Source: Pseudomonadota bacterium (lineage in GTDB: Bacteria; Desulfobacterota; Desulfobacteria; Desulfobacterales; ETH-SRB1). From it: 12,996 nt of DNA. The translations under genes and the position numbers were made by a program. Shown here piece after piece: positions 1 to 6,034 of the stretch; the first letter of the stretch is position 1, and each line of letters opens with the position of its first letter. The stretch lies in NCBI GenBank assembly GCA_018897415.1, contig JAHIKR010000118.1:1-12996 (forward strand), given 5' to 3'. The notes below the pieces were generated by a model that worked only from the letters and a program-made list of their open reading frames with translations, did no database searches and was not told where the DNA came from.

Positions 1-297
1 TATATTCAGATCGATACACCATGTCCTTCAGGGTGGGGTTTTTCTTCAGAACTTGCCTTAGAGATTGGGCGCCTGGGGGTCAATTGTGGGCTCGTTCCTC
101 TTTTTGAGATGGAAAATGGTAATATAACACGGGTCCGTAAGATCAAAAAAAAGCTGCCAGTTGCCGAATATCTAAAAGCACAATCGCGTTTCAAGCATTT
201 GCTCAAAGAAGATGGCAGCGACTATCTAAAGGAACTTCAGGAGATAGCGGATCAAAATATAGCGAAATATGCGATGATTTACACCGCCGATCCGTAG
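1..297 (+). CDS. 2-oxoacid (pyruvate-type):ferredoxin oxidoreductase beta subunit, C-terminal end (partial)
   Basis: The frame is open from base 1 and stops at TAG 295-297, so only the last 98 residues are present. The peptide contains TPCPSGW, then ELALEIGRLGVNCGLVPLFEMENG, which is the C-terminal hallmark of PorB-type beta subunits, the thiamine-diphosphate subunit that decarboxylates 2-oxoacids and passes electrons to ferredoxin while making acyl-CoA. The tail (KIKKKLPVAEYLKAQSRFKHLL) also fits this family. An internal ATG at 109 is not the gene start, because the conserved sequence continues upstream of it. The substrate cannot be decided from this end: pyruvate is the default, but a branched-chain 2-oxoacid (VorB-like) would fit the leucine dehydrogenase-like gene 1.7 kb downstream. 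Family call is confident; substrate is open. Confidence 0.85.
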   Translation, partial: YIQIDTPCPSGWGFSSELALEIGRLGVNCGLVPLFEMENGNITRVRKIKKKLPVAEYLKAQSRFKHLLKEDGSDYLKELQEIADQNIAKYAMIYTADP

Positions 298-310
298 CTA
301 CTTTGTAATA

Positions 311-378
311 TGTAGACCTTGTTATTTGATCTAAGAGCTGTGTCAGAACAACTTCTTAACCACTTAACGAGGTCTATA
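311..378 (+). other. Inverted repeat upstream of ppnP
   Basis: TGTAGACCT at 311-319 can pair with AGGTCTATA at 370-378 (nine pairs including one G-U), enclosing about 50 nt. The right arm ends just before the AAGGAGG ribosome site at 381-387, so folding could affect ppnP translation. This is a weak structure seen only by eye. No recognised riboswitch class or convincing promoter boxes were found in 298-395. Confidence 0.2.
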
Positions 379-395
379 CTAAGGAGGAAAAGAAA

Positions 396-674
396 ATGAT
401 CAAAGTCAACGAATACTTGGAAGGCAGGGTAAAAAGTCTGGGTTTTGAAATAGATGATGTTCCATACACGGCTGGGGTACTATTGCCAGGAGAATATTCC
501 TTTGACACGGAAAAAGAGGAGCACCTTACAGTGACCGTAGGGGAGTTTGAGCTTCGTCCACCGGGTTCGGATTGGAAGATAGCGAAGATTGGTGATACAG
601 TGGTGATCCCGGCCAAATCGAAATTCGATTTGAAGGTGTCAAAGCCAGCCTCATATGTGTGCGCATACAAGTAA
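396..674 (+). CDS. ppnP: Pyrimidine/purine nucleoside phosphorylase PpnP (YaiE/DUF1255 family)
   Basis: A 92-residue cupin-fold protein matching E. coli PpnP (YaiE) in length and line-up: NEYLEGRVKSLGF at the start, GVLLPGEYSFDTEKEEHLTVTVGEFELRPP in the middle, and a C-terminal block of PGSDWKI, VVIPAKSKFDLKV and PASYVCAYK. Family members split nucleosides with phosphate to the free base and (deoxy)ribose 1-phosphate, with broad purine and pyrimidine range, in the cytoplasm. Start is ATG 396 with a strong AAGGAGG site at 381-387. The next gene begins 42 nt downstream across a perfect hairpin. Its link to the amino-acid genes around it is unclear; general nucleoside salvage or energy from ribose phosphate is possible. 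Confidence 0.93.
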   Translation: MIKVNEYLEGRVKSLGFEIDDVPYTAGVLLPGEYSFDTEKEEHLTVTVGEFELRPPGSDWKIAKIGDTVVIPAKSKFDLKVSKPASYVCAYK

Positions 675-696
675 TAAAATCGCCTTGCGATTTTAT
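674..696 (+). terminator. Perfect hairpin between ppnP and the DUF362 gene
   Basis: ATAAAATCGC (674-683) and GCGATTTTAT (687-696) are exact reverse complements around a 3-nt CTT loop. The stem starts at the last base of the ppnP stop codon and ends 8 nt before the GGAGG at 704-708 of the next gene. It is AT-rich and has no clear U-tract, so it is more likely a weak attenuator or mRNA-processing/stability hairpin than a full terminator. Confidence 0.45.
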
Positions 697-715
697 ATAA
701 CATGGAGGACTTCCA

Positions 716-1921
716 ATGAGCAAAAGCAAAGTATCAATCGTTAAGACAAATCCCAAGCCTGAGTATCCTGAAATTAGGGAGACCGTGCAGCAGGCCCTTG
801 ATCTGATCGGTGGTATAAAGGACATCATCAAACCCGGGCATTTAGTTCTAATCAACCCGAGCTGGGTAGCGCCCCCGGTAGAGAGGGAAGCAGGCTGCAT
901 CACTATTCCGGAGATACCGCGCGCCCTTGCCGATATAGTAAAAGAGCTTGGTGCTCGTCCTGTAATTGCGGAATCCTCTGCTGTGGGTGTAGATTGTGAG
1001 AAGGTCATCGAGGAGTCCGGCTACCAGGAGCTTAGGGACATGGGCTATGATGTGATCAATCTAAAAAAAACACCCCATGTTGACCTTCCTGTAGAAAATG
1101 GCAAAATATTTGAGACCGTCCAGTGCTGGGAACTGGTACAGGAGGCAGATGTAGTAATCAGTGTGCCCAAGCTCAAAACACACGATCAGACAGAAATGAC
1201 CTGCTCCATCAAAAAGCTCAAGGGTCTGCTCACGGACGAAGGCAAAAAGGGCATGCACCAAGAGGGCCTTTTCGATGGAGTTGTGGACCTGTTGTCTGCG
1301 GTAAAACCCCGCCTAACCGTGGTGGACGCCATCATCTGTCAGGAGGGTGTAGGTCCTGTCTTTGGAAAACCAGTGGAGATGAATCTCATTTTAGCGGGAA
1401 AAGACCTTGTGGCTGTGGATTCTACCTGTGCTCAACTTATTGGATATGAACCCGAGGATATATTATTGACAGTAAATGCAGCGGCCCGGAGATTGGGAGT
1501 GATGAACCCGGATCAGATCGAGGTCGTAGGAGAGCCCTTAGATGGGGTCAAACGCCGTTTTCTCCGCTCCACTGAGGATAGTCCTGTAAAGGATGTGGAG
1601 GGTTTCCAGCTCATACATGGGGAAGCCGCCTGTACAGGCTGTCGCAATACAGTCATGAGCGCACTTATTGACATGCGAAATGCTGACCAGTTGATGCATC
1701 TGCCGGGAGTAACCGTGTTGACCGGTGGGGCTCCCGTTCCGGAAGGTGTGCCAATAGAGGACGTTGTGACCATAGGTAAGTGTACGTCTAAAGAAGACCG
1801 GAACGAACGTTACGTCAAGGGTTGTCCGCCAAATAATTCCGCTGTTGTCAAGGCGATTATCGGTGACAGGGCCGAGGTAAAGCGGATGTATGCCGAAGAG
1901 GGCCTGGATAAGACAGGATAA
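716..1921 (+). CDS. DUF362 domain protein with C-terminal four-cysteine region
   Basis: A 401-residue protein of the DUF362 family, whose members are widespread in anaerobes and mostly lack a proven biochemical role. Seen features: VSIVKTNP at the N-terminus, LVLINPSWV near residue 43, the family signature SVPKLKTHDQTEMTCSIKKLKG (about 149-170), VVDAIICQEG (202-211) and LVAVDSTCAQLIGYEP (231-246). After residue 300 four cysteines appear, C306-x2-C309, C356 and C370-Pro, a spacing that could bind an Fe-S cluster although it is not the usual ferredoxin CxxCxxCxxxCP motif found in some DUF362 proteins. ATG 716 is preceded by GGAGG at 704-708. The gene sits between ppnP and the amino acid dehydrogenase on the same strand, so co-transcription is likely. 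Family call is firm; function unknown. Confidence 0.85.
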   Translation: MSKSKVSIVKTNPKPEYPEIRETVQQALDLIGGIKDIIKPGHLVLINPSWVAPPVEREAGCITIPEIPRALADIVKELGARPVIAESSAVGVDCEKVIEESGYQELRDMGYDVINLKKTPHVDLPVENGKIFETVQCWELVQEADVVISVPKLKTHDQTEMTCSIKKLKGLLTDEGKKGMHQEGLFDGVVDLLSAVKPRLTVVDAIICQEGVGPVFGKPVEMNLILAGKDLVAVDSTCAQLIGYEPEDILLTVNAAARRLGVMNPDQIEVVGEPLDGVKRRFLRSTEDSPVKDVEGFQLIHGEAACTGCRNTVMSALIDMRNADQLMHLPGVTVLTGGAPVPEGVPIEDVVTIGKCTSKEDRNERYVKGCPPNNSAVVKAIIGDRAEVKRMYAEEGLDKTG

Positions 1922-1949
1922 GCTATCGAGTTAATCCTGTTATCCTGTC
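1912..1949 (+). repeat. Inverted repeat overlapping the DUF362 stop codon
   Basis: GACAGGATAA (1912-1921, ending in the TAA stop) and TTATCCTGTC (1940-1949) are exact reverse complements with an 18-nt spacer. The spacer contains a further TAATCCTGT-like unit, so this resembles the dispersed 'TTAATCCTGT' repeats of environmental bacterial genomes. It lies just upstream of the dehydrogenase ribosome site. It could be a weak hairpin or the remnant of a short repeat. Confidence 0.45.
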
Positions 1950-1971
1950 AAGAATGTCTGAACAGTTAAAA

Positions 1972-1977
1972 AAGGAG
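1972..1977 (+). promoter_or_regulatory. Ribosome binding site deciding the dehydrogenase start
   Basis: AAGGAG lies 6 nt before ATG 1984. The upstream in-frame ATG at 1954 has no comparable purine-rich site and sits next to the 1912-1949 inverted repeat, so 1984 is preferred. Confidence 0.7.
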
Positions 1978-1983
1978 ATAATT

Positions 1984-3069
1984 ATGGATGCAATTTTCAA
2001 TTACATGGAGAAATACGATTATGAGAATCTATTTCTTTGCCAGGACAAGGCCCTTGATTTTAAGGCCATTATTGCCATTCACGACACAACTCTTGGGCCT
2101 GCCACGGGCGGTTGCCGCATGTGGGAGTATGACAGTGAGATGGAAGCCATTGAAGATGCCTTGCGACTGGCCCGTGGAATGACCTATAAGTACGCTGCGG
2201 CCGGAGTGAATCTGGGGGGTGGGAAGGCCGTTATCATAGGGGATCCGAAGCGCAAGGACCGGGAACCCGTTTTTCGGGCCCTGGGAAAATTCATCAATCG
2301 CCTTGGTGGCAAATACATCACAGGAGAGGATGTGGGAACCACGTTGAAAGATATGGAATACATCCGCATGGAGACAGAACACGTCGTTACCCTTCCAACT
2401 TATCTTGGTGGAGCCGGAGACATTGCTCCCATGACGGCCTTTGGGACTATTCGGGCCATGCAGGCATGTTGTAATCGTGTCTACGGATCCGACAGTCTGG
2501 AAGGGAAGAGAGTAACCGTGCAGGGTCTGGGAGCCGTGGGACACAACGTAGTCGAGCAGCTTCACGCGCTCGGGACAAAAATATTTGTGACCGATATTGA
2601 TTCGGAAAAAGTAGATGCAATGGTTTCCAGGTATGGTGTGGAAAAAGTAGACATTGATGCTATATACGATGTGGACTGCGACATATTCTGCCCGTGTGCC
2701 CTGGGCGCTATAATAAGCGATGACACCCTGAACCGGCTAAAATGCAAAATTATTTGCGGCAGCGCCAATAATCAGCTTAAAGAAGAACGCCACGGTGACC
2801 TCCTGGAGAAAAAGGGAATGGTTTACGCGCCTGACTACATTACAAATGCCGGAGGGACCATCTACGATACAGACAGACTGGGAGTGGGTGGTGTAAGCCA
2901 CGAGCGCGGCAAGGAAAAGGTGTCCCGCATCTATGATAACATGAACCGGGTATTCGAAATTGCTGATCGGGATAAGATCCCGACTTATCTGGCGGCTGAC
3001 CGCATGGCTGAGGAAAGAATAAAGCAAATTGCTGAAGTCAAGAAATATAGAGATGATTTGAGACCATAG
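1984..3069 (+). CDS. Leucine/valine-type amino acid dehydrogenase (Glu/Leu/Phe/Val dehydrogenase family)
   Basis: A 361-residue protein, close to the 364 residues of Bacillus leucine dehydrogenase. It oxidatively deaminates a branched-chain or related amino acid to the 2-oxoacid, NH4+ and NADH in the cytoplasm. Seen: TTLGPATGGCRMW (35-47), then RGMTYKYAAAGVNLGGGKAVIIGDP (64-88), with the two family lysines at 69 (substrate carboxylate) and 81 (catalytic); TGEDVGTT (113-120); Rossmann loop GLGAVG (181-186) followed by acidic FVTDID (201-206), which favours NAD+ over NADP+; CGSANNQL (258-265); and APDYITNAGG (282-291). Starting at 1954 would add ten residues, but AAGGAG at 1972-1977 supports 1984. 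Neighbours suggest amino-acid fermentation: its 2-oxoacid product could feed the ferredoxin oxidoreductase ending at 297. Exact amino acid preference (Leu, Val, Phe) cannot be read off. Confidence 0.88.
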   Translation: MDAIFNYMEKYDYENLFLCQDKALDFKAIIAIHDTTLGPATGGCRMWEYDSEMEAIEDALRLARGMTYKYAAAGVNLGGGKAVIIGDPKRKDREPVFRALGKFINRLGGKYITGEDVGTTLKDMEYIRMETEHVVTLPTYLGGAGDIAPMTAFGTIRAMQACCNRVYGSDSLEGKRVTVQGLGAVGHNVVEQLHALGTKIFVTDIDSEKVDAMVSRYGVEKVDIDAIYDVDCDIFCPCALGAIISDDTLNRLKCKIICGSANNQLKEERHGDLLEKKGMVYAPDYITNAGGTIYDTDRLGVGGVSHERGKEKVSRIYDNMNRVFEIADRDKIPTYLAADRMAEERIKQIAEVKKYRDDLRP

Positions 3070-3105
3070 CAACTAATCTCACTTGGGAATTTCGTATATA
3101 ACGCC

Positions 3106-4044
3106 ATGAAAACCAAAACAGAAAAGGAAATCTTGCTGGTGGCACTTGGAGGTAATGCCCTTATCCGTAAGGGACAGGTGGGCACTATTGAAGAGCAGTT
3201 TCAAAACCTCAAAATGTCCATTCGGCAGATTGCCCGGCTTTCTGAGGAGTACAAAATCATCATCACTCACGGAAACGGTCCCCAGGTGGGAAATCTGCTA
3301 CTGCAGCAGGAATCTTGCAATGCGGTTCCAAAATTACCCCTTGAGATCCTGGTAGCCCAAACTCAAGGCCAAATCGGTTACATGATCGAGTCGACCCTTG
3401 ACAGCGAATTGAGAAAGATGGGGGTTATATCCCAGAAATCTTTGGTGAACCTTATCACTTATGTAGTCGTGGATGAAAATGATCCGGCCTTTCAAAACCC
3501 ATCGAAACCAGTTGGCCCTTTCTACACAGAGGCAAAAGCAGCAACCCTGCCTTACCCGACCCGAAAAACCGAAAAAGGGTACCGGCGAGTTGTGGCTTCT
3601 CCCCAGCCCGTCACCATCATAGAAAAACACGAAATAGTTAAACTTATCGAAATGGACTTTATCGTCATCTGCTGTGGAGGAGGAGGAATTCCTGTAATCA
3701 AGAAGGGACGTACTTTCACAGGCGTGAATGCCGTTATTGACAAGGATCTGGCCAGCGCTAAGTTAGCAGAAGAAGTGGGAGTGGATATCTTGCTCATAGC
3801 AAGTGATGTTGATGGGGCCATTCTTCGTTACGGAGAGCCGGATCAGGAACTTCTCCGCATAGTGACCCTTGATGAAATCACCAGGTACCTCGCAGAAGGG
3901 CACTTTTCGCCCGGTTCCATGGGACCCAAGATAGAAGCTGCCATTCAGTTTATCCAGGGCAATGGAAAAAGGGCCTTAATCACCTCCATTGAAACTATTG
4001 AAGAATCTATCGCAGGAAAGGCTGGCACTGAGATCGTGAAATAG
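3106..4044 (+). CDS. arcC: Carbamate kinase
   Basis: A 312-residue amino acid kinase-fold enzyme of the usual carbamate kinase length. It catalyses ADP + carbamoyl phosphate to ATP + carbamate, the energy-yielding last step of arginine/citrulline or allantoin breakdown. Family motifs are all present: LGGNALI (14-20), THGNGPQVGNLLLQ (54-67), CGGGGIPVI (190-198), DKDLASAKLA (212-221), ASDVDGA (232-238) and SPGSMGPKIEAAI (268-280). ATG 3106 lies 36 nt after the dehydrogenase stop but has no good Shine-Dalgarno sequence, so it may depend on coupling or be weakly translated. No arginine deiminase or ornithine carbamoyltransferase is in the window; ornithine aminotransferase follows, which fits an arginine/ornithine route, but the source of carbamoyl phosphate is not shown here. 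Confidence 0.95.
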   Translation: MKTKTEKEILLVALGGNALIRKGQVGTIEEQFQNLKMSIRQIARLSEEYKIIITHGNGPQVGNLLLQQESCNAVPKLPLEILVAQTQGQIGYMIESTLDSELRKMGVISQKSLVNLITYVVVDENDPAFQNPSKPVGPFYTEAKAATLPYPTRKTEKGYRRVVASPQPVTIIEKHEIVKLIEMDFIVICCGGGGIPVIKKGRTFTGVNAVIDKDLASAKLAEEVGVDILLIASDVDGAILRYGEPDQELLRIVTLDEITRYLAEGHFSPGSMGPKIEAAIQFIQGNGKRALITSIETIEESIAGKAGTEIVK

Positions 4045-4116
4045 AAAGCTTAAGGTAACGTTTACAGATTAGCTTATTAGTTGATTTTCATAGGGAATTA
4101 TTGCACTAACAACGAA

Positions 4117-4141
4117 GATACTCGATACTTGATACTCGATA
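4117..4141 (+). repeat. Short direct repeat GATACTCGATA in the arcC-rocD gap
   Basis: GATACTCGATA occurs at 4117-4127 and again at 4131-4141, separated by CTT, with further degenerate copies between. The same gap also has CAGTTTCAAATTTCCAGTTTCAAG-like repetition near 4177-4200 (CAGTTTCAA twice). No gene or clear terminator was seen in the 179-nt gap 4045-4223. Confidence 0.5.
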
Positions 4142-4223
4142 GGCCAAGAGAATATCAATCCCGGCAAGGCGGAAGCCAGTTTCAAATTTCCAGTTTCAAG
4201 TATAGAGGGAAGGAGGAGTAACA

Positions 4224-5423
4224 ATGGATCAGCAGTATTACATAAAATTGGAAGACGAATTAGGTGCCCACAATTATAATCCTCTGGATGTGGTTTTGCA
4301 CCGCGGTGAGGGGGTTTGGGTCTGGGACGTGGAAGGCAACAAGTATCTGGACTGCCTGGCAGCCTATTCGGCAGTGAATCAGGGCCACTGCCATCCGGTG
4401 ATAATGCGCACTTTGATAGAACAGGCCCAGAGACTTACCCTCACCTCCCGGGCCTTCCGCAATGATCAGTTGGCCCTTTTTTATCAGGAAATCTGCAAGT
4501 TGACCAATTCTCACAAGGTCCTTCCGATGAACAGCGGGGCTGAGGCAGTGGAGACCGTTATCAAGGCCGTTCGCAAGTGGGGATACAAGGTCAAAGGGGT
4601 CCCGCAGGATAAGGCTGAAGTAATCGTCTGTGAAAACAATTTCCACGGCAGGACGATCACCATTGTCAGCTTCAGCACAGATGAAGGTTCACGAAGTGGC
4701 TTCGGCCCCTTTACGCCCGGATTCAAGATAATCCCATTTGGCAACGCCGGTGCCCTGGAAGAGGCCATTACGCCTAATACCGTCGCCTTCCTGGTTGAAC
4801 CTATCCAGGGAGAGGCCGGGGTGATCATCCCGCCTGCAGGATATCTAAGAGAAGTCAAAACCATTTGTGAGAAAAATAATGTGGTTCTCATCCTGGACGA
4901 GATTCAGACCGGACTGGGCAGGACAGGCAAGCTATTAGCCGAACAACATGACGGCATTGAGGCAGACCTGACGCTCATTGGCAAGGCCCTTTCCGGCGGA
5001 TACTATCCCATCTCGGCTGTCCTATCCAGCAAGGAAGTCCTGGGTGTATTGCGCCCCGGCGAACATGGCAGTACCTTTGGGGGTAACCCCTTAGCCTGCG
5101 CCGTTGCCAGGACGGCCATTAAGGTCATAGTTGACGAGAACATGGTCGAGAATTCCGCGGCCATGGGCGAATATTTCCTGTCCGGGTTGTCAAATATCAA
5201 GAGCCCTCATATTAAGGAGGTCAGGGGCAGGGGCCTCTTTATTGCTGTCGAGATGGTCCCGGAAGCCGGCGGAGCACGCTGGTACTGTGAGAAGTTGATT
5301 ACGCACGGATTGCTCTGCAAGGAAACCCACGAAAACACTATCCGTTTCGCGCCGCCGCTTATTATCACAAAAGAGGAGATTGATTGGGCCCTGGAGAGAA
5401 TTGAAACGGTTCTGACTGCGTAG
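4224..5423 (+). CDS. rocD: Ornithine--oxo-acid aminotransferase
   Basis: A 399-residue class III PLP aminotransferase very like Bacillus RocD along its whole length: GAHNYNPLDVVL (14-25), AAYSAVNQGHCHP (46-58), LTLTSRAFRNDQL (71-83), MNSGAEAVE (102-110), FHGRT (140-144), EPIQGEAGVIIPP (192-204), DEIQTGLGRTGK (225-236) with PLP-binding D225, and LIGKALSGGYYP with Schiff-base Lys254; then HGSTFGGNPLACAVA, EVRGRGLFIAVE and GLLCKETHENTIRFAPPL. It converts L-ornithine and 2-oxoglutarate to glutamate semialdehyde (to proline or glutamate) and glutamate. Start ATG 4224 has a strong AGGAGGAG site (4211-4218). The 179-nt gap from arcC with repeats suggests it may have its own promoter, though none is convincing. 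AstC/ArgD-type acetylornithine aminotransferase is less likely given the RocD-specific blocks. Confidence 0.93.
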   Translation: MDQQYYIKLEDELGAHNYNPLDVVLHRGEGVWVWDVEGNKYLDCLAAYSAVNQGHCHPVIMRTLIEQAQRLTLTSRAFRNDQLALFYQEICKLTNSHKVLPMNSGAEAVETVIKAVRKWGYKVKGVPQDKAEVIVCENNFHGRTITIVSFSTDEGSRSGFGPFTPGFKIIPFGNAGALEEAITPNTVAFLVEPIQGEAGVIIPPAGYLREVKTICEKNNVVLILDEIQTGLGRTGKLLAEQHDGIEADLTLIGKALSGGYYPISAVLSSKEVLGVLRPGEHGSTFGGNPLACAVARTAIKVIVDENMVENSAAMGEYFLSGLSNIKSPHIKEVRGRGLFIAVEMVPEAGGARWYCEKLITHGLLCKETHENTIRFAPPLIITKEEIDWALERIETVLTA

Positions 5424-5449
5424 TATATGAAGTATCACTAATTGTCTCT

Positions 5450-6034
5450 CACAGAGCACACAGGGCACAGAGGGCATAAGCGCTAAGTTGTTTTTGCCCA
5501 GGAGGGGATTGAAAAAAATGAACATCGAACGTTGAATGGGAAAAGATGAAGAAACAGACATATGATCTGGAAGAAAGGCTGCTCGAATATTCGGTGCGAA
5601 TCATAAAGATCGTTGAACAGTTACCAAATACCAGAACAGGCAACCATGTTGCAGGCCAATTATTAAGATCGGGAACTTCACCTTATCCAAACCATGGTGA
5701 AGCCCAGGCAGCAGAGTCCCCAAAGGACTTTATCCATAAGATTCGTATCTCATTAAAGGAACTTAGGGAAACTCAGAGATGGCTAAGACTTAGTCAACGT
5801 GTGCCTTTAATTAAAAAAACTGAACTACTAAATGATATTTTACAGGAAACAGAAGAATTAATTAAGATTTTTGTAACCAGTATCAAAACGGCTGAAAAGA
5901 AACAGAAATAATTTGAGGAGCAAAGCGACATCATTATTCGACGTTGGACGTTCAATGTTGGATGTTGGACATTCATCTTTTAAAACAACTCCGTATGGCT
6001 ATCATAAATACAACCCTTGAACGATTACGAATAT
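5450..6034 (+). mobile_element. Heptad-arm repeat element, copy 1, carrying the four-helix-bundle gene
   Basis: Left part: CACAGAG at 5450-5456, GCGCTAAGTT region (about 5479-5490), TTTTTGCCCAGG, then a poly-A run and a short arm at 5518-5537. Right part: GCGACATCATTATTCG then five 7-nt units (ACGTTGG, ACGTTCA, ATGTTGG, ATGTTGG, ACATTCA) at 5940-5975, followed by a tail that matches copies 2 and 3 (AAAACAACTCCGTATGGC and on) up to about 6034. The left arm is shortened, and the outer right end present in copy 2 is missing: homology stops where the next gene begins. The four-helix-bundle gene lies between the arms. No transposase is present; movement would have to be directed from elsewhere. 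Boundaries are approximate. Confidence 0.6.
5546..5911 (+). CDS. Four-helix-bundle protein (23S rRNA IVS / S23 family)
   Basis: A 121-residue all-helical protein of the four-helix-bundle family first met in intervening sequences of 23S rRNA genes (S23, TIGR02436-like). Seen: LLEYSVRIIKIVEQLPNTRTGNHVAGQLLRSGTS (about 10-44), NHGEAQAAES, then DFIHKIRISLKELRETQRWLRL (60-81), which is the family's central signature (QLLRS..S...N..EA..A.S..DF..K...S.KE..E...WL), and a basic C-terminal helix. The related Avd protein works with diversity-generating retroelements, but no reverse transcriptase or template repeat is here. Biochemical role of stand-alone members is unknown. It is flanked by heptad-repeat arms also found, without the gene, at two other places in this window. 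ATG 5546 has only a weak GGGAAAAG upstream. Confidence 0.85.
   Translation: MKKQTYDLEERLLEYSVRIIKIVEQLPNTRTGNHVAGQLLRSGTSPYPNHGEAQAAESPKDFIHKIRISLKELRETQRWLRLSQRVPLIKKTELLNDILQETEELIKIFVTSIKTAEKKQK

Noticed and set aside
674..696. Hairpin considered as a strong Rho-independent terminator
   Set aside because: The stem is AT-rich and is followed by ATAAC, not a U-run, and the next gene starts only 20 nt on, so full termination is unlikely.
526..1008. 160-codon minus-strand frame across ppnP and the DUF362 gene
   Set aside because: It is antisense to two well-supported genes and shows no protein-family features.
2029..2565. 178-codon minus-strand frame antisense to the leucine-type dehydrogenase
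   Set aside because: The plus strand encodes a full, motif-complete dehydrogenase; the opposite frame has no recognisable domain and no ribosome site.
5546..5911. Four-helix-bundle gene considered as Avd of a diversity-generating retroelement
   Set aside because: No reverse transcriptase, template repeat or variable repeat is present nearby, and the sequence fits the stand-alone S23/IVS family.
5939..5976. Heptad arrays considered as a CRISPR array
   Set aside because: Units are 7 nt, directly adjacent without spacers, and mirrored in a partner arm; this is a tandem/inverted repeat.
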